Shown here piece by piece: positions 1 through 9,028 of a DNA stretch of 64,000 nt (within the stretch, counting starts at the first letter, position 1; every line of letters begins with the position of its first letter). Made by a program: the position numbers and the translations under genes. The notes beneath the pieces are model-generated. The model saw only the letters and a program-made list of their open reading frames with translations, ran no database searches and had not been told where the DNA came from. Source of the DNA: Pelagibacteraceae bacterium AG-337-G06. GTDB lineage: Bacteria > Pseudomonadota > Alphaproteobacteria > Pelagibacterales > AG-422-B15. Where the stretch lies: positions 160,615 through 224,614 of the forward strand of contig QBZX01000001.1 in NCBI GenBank assembly GCA_003282175.1. Direction: 5' to 3'.

Positions 1-336
1 AGCAGTAAAAGCTCTTGGAGATAAATCTTCTGTTCTAGAAATAAAATTACCTGCTGCATTGTTTAGTAGTCCTGTGAGAGGTCCTTCAGTCCAAATTTCA
101 TTAACCATATCCTCGATGGCCTCAGGGACTTTAATATCACATGAAATAGCTTTCACAGATCCACCATGTAAATCCATTAATTCTTTTGCAGTTTCATCTA
201 AAACTGATTTTCTTCTACCGCAAATATAGATATCTGCCCCGAGCTCTAAATATCTCGTAGCCATTGCTTTTCCAAGGCCAGACCCTCCACCAGAAATCAA
301 AATTCTTTTATCTTTTAATAAATCTTTTTGAAACAT
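1..336 (-). CDS. SDR oxidoreductase, 2,4-dienoyl-CoA reductase-like (3' part missing)
   Basis: First 112 residues of a short-chain dehydrogenase/reductase; the gene runs off the window at base 1. The N-terminus carries the NAD(P)-binding glycine motif GGGSGLG (residues about 16-22), and NNAAGNF lies near residues 92-98. SDRs normally have NNAG here; NNAAGNF is typical of 2,4-dienoyl-CoA reductase-type enzymes, which reduce polyunsaturated acyl-CoA intermediates with NADPH. The ATG at 336 is the only sensible start. The dienoyl-CoA isomerase at 6783-7637 and the acyl-CoA dehydrogenases nearby fit this role. The catalytic Tyr-x-x-x-Lys would lie beyond the window, so substrate assignment is by resemblance only. 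Confidence 0.8.
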   Translation of the reverse strand, partial: MFQKDLLKDKRILISGGGSGLGKAMATRYLELGADIYICGRRKSVLDETAKELMDLHGGSVKAISCDIKVPEAIEDMVNEIWTEGPLTGLLNNAAGNFISRTEDLSPRAFTA

Positions 337-346
337 ATTTACTCCT

Positions 347-1078
347 TTATCCAAATTGCGTTAAGAACGGAAAATACTTTATAAAAAAGAATGCCAATTC
401 TTGAATTCTATTAGTTAAGATGAGAATACCAAATATTACAAGTAATACACCAGTAAAAATTTCTATAGCTCTAATATAATTTCTTATTTTTGATAAAAAT
501 CTCATGAAGCCATTAATAGCGTAGGCAGCGAGTAGAAATGGAATACCAAGGCCTGCCGAGTAAAGCATTAAAAGAACAATCCCATAAGTAACAGTTTCTG
601 AACTTGCCGCTATTGATAATACACTGCCTAGAATTGGCCCTATACAAGGCGTCCATCCAAAGGCAAAAGAGAGTCCAATTATGTAAGATCCAGCTATTCC
701 AGGTCTATAGCTTTCAATTTGGTACCTTGTATCTCTATTCAGGAATGGAAGTTGGATTATTTGCATAAAATGAATACCAAAAATGATGATAATAATTCCA
801 CCAACAACTCTCAATATATCAAGGTATTCATAAATTAGGCCACTTAATAAAGTCGCTGACGCGCCCAATAAAATGAACACTGTAGAAAATCCAAAAACAA
901 AACTTAACGCAAAATAAAATACATTTCTTTTTTTTGAAGCGTCCTCACCCGAGGTAACCTTGTCTAAACTTGTACCCGCTAAAAAACATAAATAACCAGG
1001 AACAATAGGTAGTACACAGGGTGACAAAAAACTGAGTAGTCCTGCTAGGACAACGTAAAAATATGATATCTCTGCCAT
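347..1078 (-). CDS. ccdA: CcdA/DsbD-type thiol-disulfide membrane transporter
   Basis: A 243-residue integral membrane protein of the CcdA (cytochrome c biogenesis/DsbD core) family. About six hydrophobic segments are visible. The two family motifs with redox cysteines are present: SFLSPCVLP near residues 16-24 and GWTPCIGP near residue 141. Such proteins carry electrons from cytoplasmic thioredoxin across the inner membrane to periplasmic acceptors such as cytochrome c maturation factors. Its start overlaps the stop of the upstream gene by one base (TAATG), so translational coupling is likely. The partner genes (PF09608 protein and TauE-type transporter) do not reveal the electron acceptor. 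Confidence 0.88.
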   Translation of the reverse strand: MAEISYFYVVLAGLLSFLSPCVLPIVPGYLCFLAGTSLDKVTSGEDASKKRNVFYFALSFVFGFSTVFILLGASATLLSGLIYEYLDILRVVGGIIIIIFGIHFMQIIQLPFLNRDTRYQIESYRPGIAGSYIIGLSFAFGWTPCIGPILGSVLSIAASSETVTYGIVLLMLYSAGLGIPFLLAAYAINGFMRFLSKIRNYIRAIEIFTGVLLVIFGILILTNRIQELAFFFIKYFPFLTQFG

Positions 1079-1866
1079 TAAACTTTTCTAAATCTTTTAA
1101 ATACTTCCGCACCGCTCAAGCCTATAAGTATAGCTATTAGAAGAGAAATCAATCCGTAAATTAAAGGATAGTTTTTTGAAAAGGAATAGATTGCTTCTTC
1201 AATACCTACTCTGGTTACCATAAAATTATAAGAATATTCATTCGAAATTTTATTATCTATAATCAAATACAAATTAACCTTGTATTGGCCGACAGGAACA
1301 GTATTGGGTATCTCAATATAAGATCTAAATAAATTTCCATCAATTATTTGAATTTCTCCATTGACCTTTCTGTACACATCTTCACTTTCCTTTGTTCTTA
1401 TTAGCGCATCATAAAAAGTATTTTTTTCTTTTTGATTTTTGACATTTCCCCAGTCAATATTTAATATACTCCAGTTTATAAGCTGAGTGTCTTTTTTATT
1501 TAATAGGCCAATATTGTTTTCATTTAAAAATTCATTGGTAATCTCATTTGTACTTGATAGGTAATAAAATCCGGGAACATCATTAAACTCAACACTTTTT
1601 GAATTCAGCCAGAAACCAAAGAATGATTCTTTCTTTCTTATAACTACATCCTCAGATGGACCGACTACCTCAATGAGTATATCGCTTTTATTGTCTCTTG
1701 CTTGTGAGGGATCTGAATAAAATGCCCCAAATACAAGAAGATTTTTTCCTGAAAAATTGGCATCAATGTATATCTCTTCTTCATCAGATCCTATTACAAG
1801 TGCTGAGGTTGATGAGATAAAAAATAATACAAATAATTTAATAAATAAAAATATTTTCAAGTTCAT
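1078..1866 (-). CDS. Alphaproteobacterial transmembrane protein, PF09608/TIGR02186 family
   Basis: A 262-residue protein with an N-terminal signal segment, a long extracytoplasmic beta-rich domain and one C-terminal membrane helix (about residues 236-256). The motif order (conserved NIDWGN region, then a F-R-x-Y-I-E-I-P segment and P-V-G-x-Y-x-V) matches my recollection of the family known as Alph_Pro_TM or TIGR02186, which is restricted to Alphaproteobacteria and has no established function. It sits between a TauE-type transporter and a CcdA homologue with one-base spacing on either side, an arrangement suggesting a role in sulfur or thiol handling at the membrane. The function remains unknown. 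Confidence 0.8.
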   Translation of the reverse strand: MNLKIFLFIKLFVLFFISSTSALVIGSDEEEIYIDANFSGKNLLVFGAFYSDPSQARDNKSDILIEVVGPSEDVVIRKKESFFGFWLNSKSVEFNDVPGFYYLSSTNEITNEFLNENNIGLLNKKDTQLINWSILNIDWGNVKNQKEKNTFYDALIRTKESEDVYRKVNGEIQIIDGNLFRSYIEIPNTVPVGQYKVNLYLIIDNKISNEYSYNFMVTRVGIEEAIYSFSKNYPLIYGLISLLIAILIGLSGAEVFKRFRKV

Positions 1867-1867
1867 A

Positions 1868-2791
1868 TTAGAACAAAGCCCTGATGACAGAAATATTGAA
1901 AACCTCGTTTGGTTCCACTAGTAAGTCGAGTGCTATTTTAGTTGCAACACCCAATACAATTATTGCAAGAAGTGCTCTAATTTCTTCACCTCTTAATTTA
2001 TTAGCAGCCAATACTCCTAATTGTGCACCGATAACAGAGGCGATTATCAGAAAGAATGCTAAAACTGCGTCAACAGCATAAGTAGTTGTCGCATGCAATA
2101 ATGTAACAAGCGCTGTAACAAAAATGATTTGAAATAATGAAGTGCCAATTACTTTGGATGTAGGCATTCCAAGAAAATAAATCATAGCAGGAATTAAAAT
2201 AAATGTTCCTCCAATGCCCATTGTTGCTGAAAGAATGCCAATTACGAATCCAATGATGATAGGAGGTATTGCACTAATATATAGTTTAGATTTATAGAAT
2301 TTCATTTTGAATGGCAATTTATGTGCCCAGTTATGGTAATGAATTTTTCTCTTTACCGTTTTTCTTCTTACTCTATCCCTGATGACTTGAGAGCTTTCAA
2401 TGAGCATAATCAGACCAATTGAAGTAAGAAGAGCAAAATATAAAATTGATATGACAGTATCAATTTGCCCAAGGACTACTAATCTACTAAAAATCCATAC
2501 GCCTAAAATAGACCCAAAGAAAGAACCAATCAGCAATACTCCACCCATTTTGAAGTCAACTAAGCCTTGTCGCCAGTAGCCAATTGTTCCAGAAATTGAT
2601 GAAGCGACAATTTGATTAGCTGATGTTGCTACAGCTACATTTGTCGGAATTCCCATAAATATAAGAATAGGGGTCATTAAAAATCCCCCACCTAAACCAA
2701 ACATACCTGATAAAAAACCGACTACACCACCTATTGATAGTAGTAAAACTATATTAACTGAGAGCTCTGCGATTGGCAGATAAATACTCAT
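1868..2791 (-). CDS. TauE/SafE family anion exporter
   Basis: A 307-residue polytopic membrane protein with the glycine-rich repeat of the TauE/SafE family in both halves: GVVGFLSGMFGLGGGFLMTP in the first and a matching GILSATMGIGGTFILIP segment in the second. Members export sulfite, sulfoacetate or related organosulfur anions. A basic cytoplasmic loop (RDRVRRKTVKRK, about residues 138-149) separates the halves. It is the first gene of a three-gene minus-strand operon with the PF09608 protein and CcdA. The substrate cannot be deduced from sequence alone. Confidence 0.85.
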   Translation of the reverse strand: MSIYLPIAELSVNIVLLLSIGGVVGFLSGMFGLGGGFLMTPILIFMGIPTNVAVATSANQIVASSISGTIGYWRQGLVDFKMGGVLLIGSFFGSILGVWIFSRLVVLGQIDTVISILYFALLTSIGLIMLIESSQVIRDRVRRKTVKRKIHYHNWAHKLPFKMKFYKSKLYISAIPPIIIGFVIGILSATMGIGGTFILIPAMIYFLGMPTSKVIGTSLFQIIFVTALVTLLHATTTYAVDAVLAFFLIIASVIGAQLGVLAANKLRGEEIRALLAIIVLGVATKIALDLLVEPNEVFNISVIRALF

Positions 2792-2844
2792 ACTTTCACA
2801 CTTTTCAGACTTTTCCCTGAGACATTTTCAGCAAAATTAGAAAT

Positions 2845-2874
2845 TTGCAATTTATAAGACAATGGTTATATATT
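2845..2874 (+). promoter_or_regulatory. Candidate sigma-70 promoter for the acyl-CoA dehydrogenase gene
   Basis: TTGCAA (2845-2850) and TATATT (2869-2874) are separated by 18 bases, about 30 bases upstream of the ATG at 2906, in the 114-base divergent region shared with the TauE gene. The -35 differs from consensus at one position and the -10 is TATATT. In DNA this A+T-rich such matches arise by chance, so support is modest. Confidence 0.3.
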
Positions 2875-2905
2875 AAATTAAATTACAATAATTATTCATA
2901 AACCT

Positions 2906-4675
2906 ATGTCGTATAAAAGTCCAATAGAAGATTTCAAATATAATCTTGCCATGCTCAATTATGACGAGGTCATTGCAGGTATAGATAAATTCAAGGATTA
3001 TGACTCTGATACGCTGATGAGTGTGGTTGGTGAAATTGGTCGCCTGAATGAATTAGAAGTTGTTGATAGTAACAAAATTGGTGACCGCGAAGGTCTTAAA
3101 TATCTTCCCGATGGTCCAGAAGGCCCAGAAGTTCATACTCCTGAAGCATTTAAAAAAATTTACCAAGTTGTAAAGGACTCCGGTTATGTAGGGGCTACGA
3201 TGCCAACTCAATATGGAGGCGGTGGAGCTCCATTTACAACGGCCATACTCGCAGGAGAAGTTGGGATTGCATCTAACATGGCATTTTATATGGGTCCAGG
3301 CCTCAGTCATGGTGCAATGAAAACAATATTAAAAAAGGCGACTGATGAATTGAAAGATAAGTATTTGCCAAACATGACCTCAGGTGAGTGGATGGGAACT
3401 ATGTGTCTTACCGAACCACAATGTGGAACTGATTTAGGTTTAATCAAAACAACAGCTAAACCAGTTGATAACCATTATGAACTTAATGGTCAAAAGATCT
3501 GGATTTCATTTGGCGAGCATGACCTTACAGAAAACATAATTCATCTAGTTTTAGCTCGAACACCCGACGCGCCAGCAGGAATAAAAGGTATAAGTCTTTT
3601 TTTAGTTCCAAAAAGATTAGATGATAATTCAAGAAACCCTATTTTTTGTGGCGGTCTAGAACATAAGCTAGGTATTAACTCATCACCAACGTGCGTCATG
3701 AATTTAGATAATGCTAAAGGATGGCTTGTAGGGGAAGAGAATAAAGGAATGGAAGCAATGTTCTTAATGATGAACGATGCTAGGTTAAAAGTTGGTTTAC
3801 AAGCTATAGCAATGTCTGAAATCTCTTATCAAAATGCATTAGAGTTTGCCAAGGAACGCAAACAGATGAGATCGGTGGTAAAAGAGAAACAAGATCCAGA
3901 TAGTAAAGCAGACAGTATCCTTGTTCACCCTGATGTTAGACGAATGTTAATGAATGTTAAATCTACAACCGAAGCAATGAGAGCACTTTGCATATACACA
4001 GCTATGAAAATTGATCTTGCTGAAGATCATCCAGATGAGCAAGTGAGACAGGATGCTGACGATTTTGCAGCCTTAATGACACCGATAATAAAAGCCTATT
4101 GTACAGAAAAAGGCTTCATGAATTGCTCTGAAAGTCTTCAAGTACTTGGAGGTAGTGGTTTTACTCAAGAATATCCTCTTGAACAATACCTAAGAGATGT
4201 AAGAATTACGATGATATATGAAGGCACTAATGGCATTCAAGCATTAGATTTAGTGGGACGAAAACTCACAATGCATAAAGGCAGAATGTTGCAAAACTTT
4301 CAAAAAGAAGTTCAAACCTTTTTAAATGAAAATAAAGATAATAATGAAATCGCAACTTTCATAAAGCCGTTAGAAAATGCATTAAAAGAAGTCACAACTT
4401 CAACTATGTGGCTAATGCAAAACGGAATGCAGGATCCTGAAAATGCTCTATCATCAGCAACAGATTATCTTAATTTAATGGCTTTATCCTCGATGACTTA
4501 TATGTGGGCAAGAATGGCTAAGTTTTCAATGGGAAAAAATGAGCCAATTCACAAGAACAAGATTAAAACAGGCACTTATTTTGTAGAAAAAATTATGCCA
4601 GAGTTAATAATGTATTCTAAAAAAGTGCAGGCAGGTAAATCATCATTGATGGACATGGAAGTAGCTGAGTTTTAA
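2906..4675 (+). CDS. Acyl-CoA dehydrogenase, DmdC-like long form
   Basis: A 589-residue acyl-CoA dehydrogenase of the long subclass with an extra N-terminal segment and a C-terminal dehydrogenase-associated domain (about residues 460-589). Visible motifs are the FAD/substrate-binding MCLTEPQCGTDLG near residue 166 and IYEGTNGIQALD near residue 438, whose glutamate is the usual catalytic base. The subclass includes DmdC (3-methylmercaptopropionyl-CoA dehydrogenase of DMSP demethylation) and fatty acyl-CoA dehydrogenases; paralogues are common, so DmdC function is not claimed. It converges on a second acyl-CoA dehydrogenase gene with no intervening base. Confidence 0.88.
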   Translation: MSYKSPIEDFKYNLAMLNYDEVIAGIDKFKDYDSDTLMSVVGEIGRLNELEVVDSNKIGDREGLKYLPDGPEGPEVHTPEAFKKIYQVVKDSGYVGATMPTQYGGGGAPFTTAILAGEVGIASNMAFYMGPGLSHGAMKTILKKATDELKDKYLPNMTSGEWMGTMCLTEPQCGTDLGLIKTTAKPVDNHYELNGQKIWISFGEHDLTENIIHLVLARTPDAPAGIKGISLFLVPKRLDDNSRNPIFCGGLEHKLGINSSPTCVMNLDNAKGWLVGEENKGMEAMFLMMNDARLKVGLQAIAMSEISYQNALEFAKERKQMRSVVKEKQDPDSKADSILVHPDVRRMLMNVKSTTEAMRALCIYTAMKIDLAEDHPDEQVRQDADDFAALMTPIIKAYCTEKGFMNCSESLQVLGGSGFTQEYPLEQYLRDVRITMIYEGTNGIQALDLVGRKLTMHKGRMLQNFQKEVQTFLNENKDNNEIATFIKPLENALKEVTTSTMWLMQNGMQDPENALSSATDYLNLMALSSMTYMWARMAKFSMGKNEPIHKNKIKTGTYFVEKIMPELIMYSKKVQAGKSSLMDMEVAEF

Positions 4676-5863
4676 TTAAGATCTATACCCTAATTGCCTC
4701 GCAGCTAAGTCATACATAATTTCTTCTGAACCCCCACCAATTGCATTAACTCTTACTTCTCTATAGATTCTCTCAACTTTACCAGGACCACTGTTTGCTC
4801 TGAGATATCCAGCTCCGCCAAGTATTTGCATTGCTTCTCGAGCACATAACTCCATTGCTTTGCTTGCGTGAACCTTTAGCATGGCTAAATCGGCAATAGG
4901 GCTCTCTCCATTCATAACTCTCCAAGACAATAATTCAGTCCATGCCTTAGACGTTCTTACAACTCTATTCATCTCAACAAGTTTATGTTTGATAACTTGA
5001 TTATCGATGAGTGGCTTACCAAAAGTTTTTCTCTCCCTTGCCCAAGCAACAGCTTCATCAATACAAATTTGTGAATATGCATTCATTCCAGCAGCCATTC
5101 CAAGTCTTTCCTGACTAAAATTACCCATAACCCCAATCCAACCACTATTTTCACCCCCAATTAAGTTTTCAACAGGAACCTTACAATCATCAAAATACAG
5201 AACAGCTGTATCAGAACTTAACCAGCCCATTTTCTTTAGTGGAGTTTGTGTAAAGCCAGGTGTATCTTTCTCAATTACAAGCACTGATATGCCAGAGGCT
5301 CCTTCGCCTCCAGTTCTTACTCCAACTACAAAAGTGTCTGCTCTCATGCCACTTGTAATGAACATTTTTGAACCATTAACTACAAAATGGTCATCTTTTC
5401 TTATAGCTTTAGTTTTTAAGCTAGCAACATCTGAGCCTCCTGAAGGCTCTGTCATTGCAAGGGCCGCTATTTTTTCTCCCTTCACAACAGGTGGAATAAA
5501 TTTTTCTTTTTGTTCTTCAGTTCCGAGAGATTGAATTAGAGGAATTGCAATGTTATGTGAAAGTAGACTAGCAGAAACACCACCACAACCTTGAGCAAAC
5601 TCTTCTGCAGTCACAATGCCGTGGAATATATCAATACCTTCTGTGGTGCCTCCGTATTTCTCATCATAACCCATACCCATTAGACCAACCTCAGCGGCTT
5701 TTTTGTACAATTCTCGAGGGAACTCTCCCGCTTCTTCCCATTCTTCTACAAATGGCGCTATTTCTTTAGCTACGAACTTTCTAACTTCGTCTCTCCACGC
5801 GTGATGAGAGTCATTATAAAACAAAGGTTCTTTCCCTTCTGCTATTCCAACTTTTGGTATCAT
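4676..5863 (-). CDS. Acyl-CoA dehydrogenase, isovaleryl/short-chain type
   Basis: A 395-residue flavoprotein of standard acyl-CoA dehydrogenase length. The motifs LAMTEPSGGSDVASL (about 137-151) and MFITSG (about 169-174) identify the FAD-binding middle domain. The C-terminus reads VNAIGGGSEEIMYDLAARQLG, so the YEGT glutamate of MCAD-type enzymes is replaced by glycine; this pattern occurs in the isovaleryl-CoA group, where the base lies elsewhere in the helical domain. It would oxidise a short or branched acyl-CoA and pass electrons to ETF. Its start overlaps the stop of the MaoC gene by four bases (ATGA), so the two are one operon. Confidence 0.87.
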   Translation of the reverse strand: MIPKVGIAEGKEPLFYNDSHHAWRDEVRKFVAKEIAPFVEEWEEAGEFPRELYKKAAEVGLMGMGYDEKYGGTTEGIDIFHGIVTAEEFAQGCGGVSASLLSHNIAIPLIQSLGTEEQKEKFIPPVVKGEKIAALAMTEPSGGSDVASLKTKAIRKDDHFVVNGSKMFITSGMRADTFVVGVRTGGEGASGISVLVIEKDTPGFTQTPLKKMGWLSSDTAVLYFDDCKVPVENLIGGENSGWIGVMGNFSQERLGMAAGMNAYSQICIDEAVAWARERKTFGKPLIDNQVIKHKLVEMNRVVRTSKAWTELLSWRVMNGESPIADLAMLKVHASKAMELCAREAMQILGGAGYLRANSGPGKVERIYREVRVNAIGGGSEEIMYDLAARQLGYRS

Positions 5864-6708
5864 GTTATTTCACTCACTCCATTCTTAATTACAATTTTAT
5901 CTCGCTCTTTTACTTTAGATTGATAGTGCACTTTACTGCCATTCTTCCACATTTCAGTAACGATCGTTTCACCAGGATATACTGGTGATGAAAAACGACA
6001 ATCAAATTTTTTTAACCTTTTAGCATCACCCTCACATATACTTTCCACGAGTGAGCGGCACGCTATACCATAAGTGCACATGCCATGAAGGATAGGCTTT
6101 TCAAATCCTGCAGTTTTTGCAAAATTAGGATCGGAGTGCAACGGATTATAATCACCTGAGAGTCTAAAAATAAGGGCTTGGTCAGGCTTTGTTTTAATTT
6201 CGTGAACAACATCTGGATCACCTTCTGGTTTAAACATTTCATTCTTTGGAGACTCTGGACCTCCAAACCCTCCATCACCTCTCGCAAATGTTGTACTTAC
6301 TAGTTTACAAATTTCAGTATTATCTTTTTTAAGATTTATTGTAGTCTCCACATCGATGATTGCCCCTTTGCCAGGCCCTTTATCATAGCATCCTATTACT
6401 TTTGCATTAGAAATGAAATCTCCAGATACCGGCAGTGGATTTGTAAAAGAAAGTTTCTGTTCGCCATGCACTACTAAAATGAAATTTATGTTTGCTCTTA
6501 AAAGTAGAGGTGAATGATATTGAAAATTTGTAGCCATTGACGGCAAGGCGACTTGTGAGTTTTCATAAACATATTTTAATTCTGCCATATTCATTGGATC
6601 ATTACCTAAACCAACTCCAAGGCTATAAAGAATTGAATCCTTATCAGAGTAAGAAATTTCAACATTCTCAGATGTCATAGACATTATTTGATCGTAATTA
6701 ATAGGCAT
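5860..6708 (-). CDS. MaoC-family enoyl-CoA hydratase (double hotdog)
   Basis: A 282-residue protein resembling hydratase 2 of peroxisomal multifunctional enzyme 2: an N-terminal degenerate hotdog and a C-terminal MaoC hotdog. The hydratase-2 motif is clear near residues 180-215: SGDYNPLHSDPNFAKTAGF followed by PILHGMC, with the catalytic Asp and His in D-Y-N-P-L-H. Predicted reaction: hydration of trans-2-enoyl-CoA to (R)-3-hydroxyacyl-CoA. It is the first gene of a two-gene operon with the acyl-CoA dehydrogenase, so dehydrogenation and hydration of one acyl-CoA substrate are probably coupled. Confidence 0.87.
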   Translation of the reverse strand: MPINYDQIMSMTSENVEISYSDKDSILYSLGVGLGNDPMNMAELKYVYENSQVALPSMATNFQYHSPLLLRANINFILVVHGEQKLSFTNPLPVSGDFISNAKVIGCYDKGPGKGAIIDVETTINLKKDNTEICKLVSTTFARGDGGFGGPESPKNEMFKPEGDPDVVHEIKTKPDQALIFRLSGDYNPLHSDPNFAKTAGFEKPILHGMCTYGIACRSLVESICEGDAKRLKKFDCRFSSPVYPGETIVTEMWKNGSKVHYQSKVKERDKIVIKNGVSEIT

Positions 6709-6782
6709 TTTTTATGTATTTTAGTACGTTTTAAATATATATATAGTTTATATAGTTCAAATATTTAATGCGAGTAAAAAAT

Positions 6783-7637
6783 ATGTCTAAACCATTTGAT
6801 GTCGAAATAAACAATTCTATAGCTCATATAAGGTTCAACAGGCCTGAGAAAAGAAACTCAATGAATGAAGATTTCTGGAATTTATTTCCAAAAGAAGTTG
6901 AAGAATTAGATAGTAGTGGTGAAATCAGAGCCTTGGTTGTTTCATCAACAGGTCCTCATTTTTCATCTGGCATAGATTTGAATATGTTTAAGGATGATGT
7001 AGTTGAAAACCAGAGTGAAAACGAACTTGGAAGAAGTCGAGGTTACTTCTTACAACAGCTACATTATTTACAGAACGCAGCTACTTGTTTGGAAACAGCT
7101 CGGTTTCCTGTAATAGCTGCAGTTCAAGGTGGATGTATTGGTGGAGGAATAGACTTAATTACTGCAGCTGATATTAGATTATGCACAAAAGATGCTTTCT
7201 TTTTAATAGAAGAAATTAATGTAGGACTTGCTGCAGATATTGGGACTATTCAAAGATTACCTAAGATTATTCCCGCTGGCATTGCGAGAGAATGGACAAT
7301 GATGGGAGAAAAAGTTTCTGCAGATAGAGCAAAAGAGGTAGGACTTGTAAGTTCTCTCCATGAAAATCATGAAGAAATGCTGGGTAGTGCATTTAAAATT
7401 GCTGAAAGACTTGCTTCAAAAACACCTTTAGCTATGTGGGTTACAAAAGAAGTTTTAAATTACTCTAGAGATCATTCAGTAAAAGAGGGATTAGAAAATG
7501 TAGCATTATGGAATGCAGCAACTCTTCATAAAGAGGATGTCATGAACACCATGATGGCAAAAATGCAAAAAAAAGATCCAGAATATAGAAACCTAAGAAA
7601 CAAAAATTTTCTAAAACGTAAATCTGATAAACAGTAA
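6783..7637 (+). CDS. Delta3,5-delta2,4-dienoyl-CoA isomerase-like crotonase
   Basis: A crotonase-fold enzyme. The oxyanion-hole segments GPHFSSGIDL and AVQGGCIGGGIDL are present, and INVGLAADIGTIQRLPK matches the diagnostic stretch of dienoyl-CoA isomerases (ECH1), including the acidic residues that shuttle protons in that subfamily. It would convert 3,5-dienoyl-CoA to 2,4-dienoyl-CoA in beta-oxidation of odd-position unsaturated fatty acids. An in-frame ATG at 6768 adds MRVKN, but the ATG at 6783 begins the usual crotonase N-terminus (MSKPFDVEINN) and is preferred. Divergent from the MaoC operon; an rmlA-like gene follows after 20 bases. Confidence 0.85.
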   Translation: MSKPFDVEINNSIAHIRFNRPEKRNSMNEDFWNLFPKEVEELDSSGEIRALVVSSTGPHFSSGIDLNMFKDDVVENQSENELGRSRGYFLQQLHYLQNAATCLETARFPVIAAVQGGCIGGGIDLITAADIRLCTKDAFFLIEEINVGLAADIGTIQRLPKIIPAGIAREWTMMGEKVSADRAKEVGLVSSLHENHEEMLGSAFKIAERLASKTPLAMWVTKEVLNYSRDHSVKEGLENVALWNAATLHKEDVMNTMMAKMQKKDPEYRNLRNKNFLKRKSDKQ

Positions 7638-7657
7638 ATCAGATATAAAAAATTTAA

Positions 7658-8527
7658 ATGAGATTTAAAAAAGGAATTATTCTTGCCGCAGGTAAGGGAA
7701 CTCGACTGTTCCCATCAACAGAAGCGGCACCAAAGCCTCTATTGCCTATATATGATAAGCCATTGCTTTTCTATGCATTGTCCAATTTAATGAGTGCTGG
7801 CATTAGGGAAGTATTATTTATTTCACGCAAACAGGATATACCTAGATTTAAGAAACTGCTTGGTACAGGTAATCAGTTAGGTATGCGTTTTAAATATTCT
7901 TTCCAGACAAAACCTAAGGGCATACCTGATGCAATAAATGTTGCTAATAAATTTATTGCTCATCAGCCATTTGTCCTAGCCTTGGCGGACAATCTTTTCA
8001 TAGGAAAAAGTTTTCAAAAAACACTAAAGCAAGTGCAATCAATAAATTCGGGTGCAGCAGTCTTTGCCGTAAAAACCAAATATCCCTCAAAATCTGCAGT
8101 TATTGATTTTGGAAAAAAAGGGAAAATCAAATCAATTATTGAAAAACCAAAGAAACCTAAAAGTAATTTAACGATACCTGGTTTATATTTTTATGACTTC
8201 GAATCTAAATCCGTAGTTAGAAAACTCAAACCTTCTAAAAGAGGAGAGTTAGAAATCGTAGATGTACATCTTGCGTATTTAGAAAAACAACTGCTCAATG
8301 TATTCCAACTCAAAAAAGATATAAAATGGTTTGATACAGGCGATGCTGCCGAAATGCTTGAGGCTTCTAATTATGTTCAAAGATATCAAAAAAATAAAAA
8401 AACCCTAGTGGGCTCAATTGAATTAATTGCAAAAAAAAATGGCTGGATTTCAAAAAAGAAATTCAGTTCAATCATTAGTAAATATCCAAATTCGCAGTAT
8501 AAAAAAAATCTTCAAAAGTTTAGTTAA
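7658..8527 (+). CDS. Sugar-1-phosphate nucleotidyltransferase, RmlA-like
   Basis: A 289-residue nucleotidyltransferase resembling glucose-1-phosphate thymidylyltransferase. The N-terminal signature ILAAGKGTRLFP is followed by KPLLPIYDKPLLFYAL (about residues 26-41), which binds the nucleotide and sugar phosphate. The usual LGDN metal-binding motif reads LADN here (about residue 111). No other dTDP-rhamnose or nucleotide-sugar genes are nearby, so the sugar and pathway are unresolved. Genes downstream follow within 2 bases each, implying one transcript with the tRNA-editing and Nudix genes. Confidence 0.8.
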   Translation: MRFKKGIILAAGKGTRLFPSTEAAPKPLLPIYDKPLLFYALSNLMSAGIREVLFISRKQDIPRFKKLLGTGNQLGMRFKYSFQTKPKGIPDAINVANKFIAHQPFVLALADNLFIGKSFQKTLKQVQSINSGAAVFAVKTKYPSKSAVIDFGKKGKIKSIIEKPKKPKSNLTIPGLYFYDFESKSVVRKLKPSKRGELEIVDVHLAYLEKQLLNVFQLKKDIKWFDTGDAAEMLEASNYVQRYQKNKKTLVGSIELIAKKNGWISKKKFSSIISKYPNSQYKKNLQKFS

Positions 8528-8529
8528 TA

Positions 8530-9027
8530 ATGGATCGAGAAAGTTTAATTGACTTACTCAATAAGAAATCTATTCGATTTAAATTAACTGAACACAAACC
8601 ATTATTTACAGTGGAAGACTCAAAAAATTTAAGAGGTCAGATCAAAGGAGCTCATTCAAAGAATCTCTTCTTGAAGGACAAAAAAGATAATTTTTATTTA
8701 GTTAGCTTCATAGAAGATATTGTTGCTGACCTTAAGAAAGCTGCAAATCCGCTAGGCTCAAAGAAACTATCATTTGCGAGAGAAGAATATCTTTTGCAAT
8801 ATTTAGGCATTAAGCCAGGATCTGTATCGCCATTTGGATTATTAAACGATTATGAAAAAAAAGTTAAATTCTTCTTTGACTCGGAATTTATGAACTTTGA
8901 TATTGTTAATTTTCATCCGCTAGTTAATACTGCAACAGTTTCTATTGCACCAAGTGATCTTATTAATCTTATTGAAGAGTATCATTCAAAAGTCGAATTT
9001 ATTAACATGCGTCAATTCCAAAAATAA
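8530..9027 (+). CDS. Trans-editing Ala-tRNA(Pro) deacylase, YbaK/ProX family
   Basis: A 165-residue stand-alone YbaK/aminoacyl-tRNA-synthetase-associated domain of the PrdX/ProXp-ala type. Visible family features are GAHSKNLFLKD (about residues 37-47) with the conserved lysine of the editing pocket, LGIKPGSVSPFGLLND (about 95-110) and HPLVNTATVSI (about 135-145). Such proteins hydrolyse alanine mischarged onto tRNA(Pro) and are common in Alphaproteobacteria, whose ProRS often lacks a complete editing domain. It lies 2 bases after the rmlA-like gene and 1 base before the Nudix gene. Confidence 0.85.
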   Translation: MDRESLIDLLNKKSIRFKLTEHKPLFTVEDSKNLRGQIKGAHSKNLFLKDKKDNFYLVSFIEDIVADLKKAANPLGSKKLSFAREEYLLQYLGIKPGSVSPFGLLNDYEKKVKFFFDSEFMNFDIVNFHPLVNTATVSIAPSDLINLIEEYHSKVEFINMRQFQK

Positions 9028-9028
9028 A

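Noticed and set aside
2906-4675. Calling the long acyl-CoA dehydrogenase DmdC and inferring DMSP demethylation
   Set aside because: This subclass has many paralogues with fatty-acyl substrates, and no dmdA, dmdB or dmdD gene is nearby.
8945-9028. Upstream extension of the Nudix frame to an ATG at 8945
   Set aside because: It lies wholly inside the tRNA-editing gene and adds 28 residues unlike Nudix proteins; the ATG at 9029 follows the preceding stop directly.
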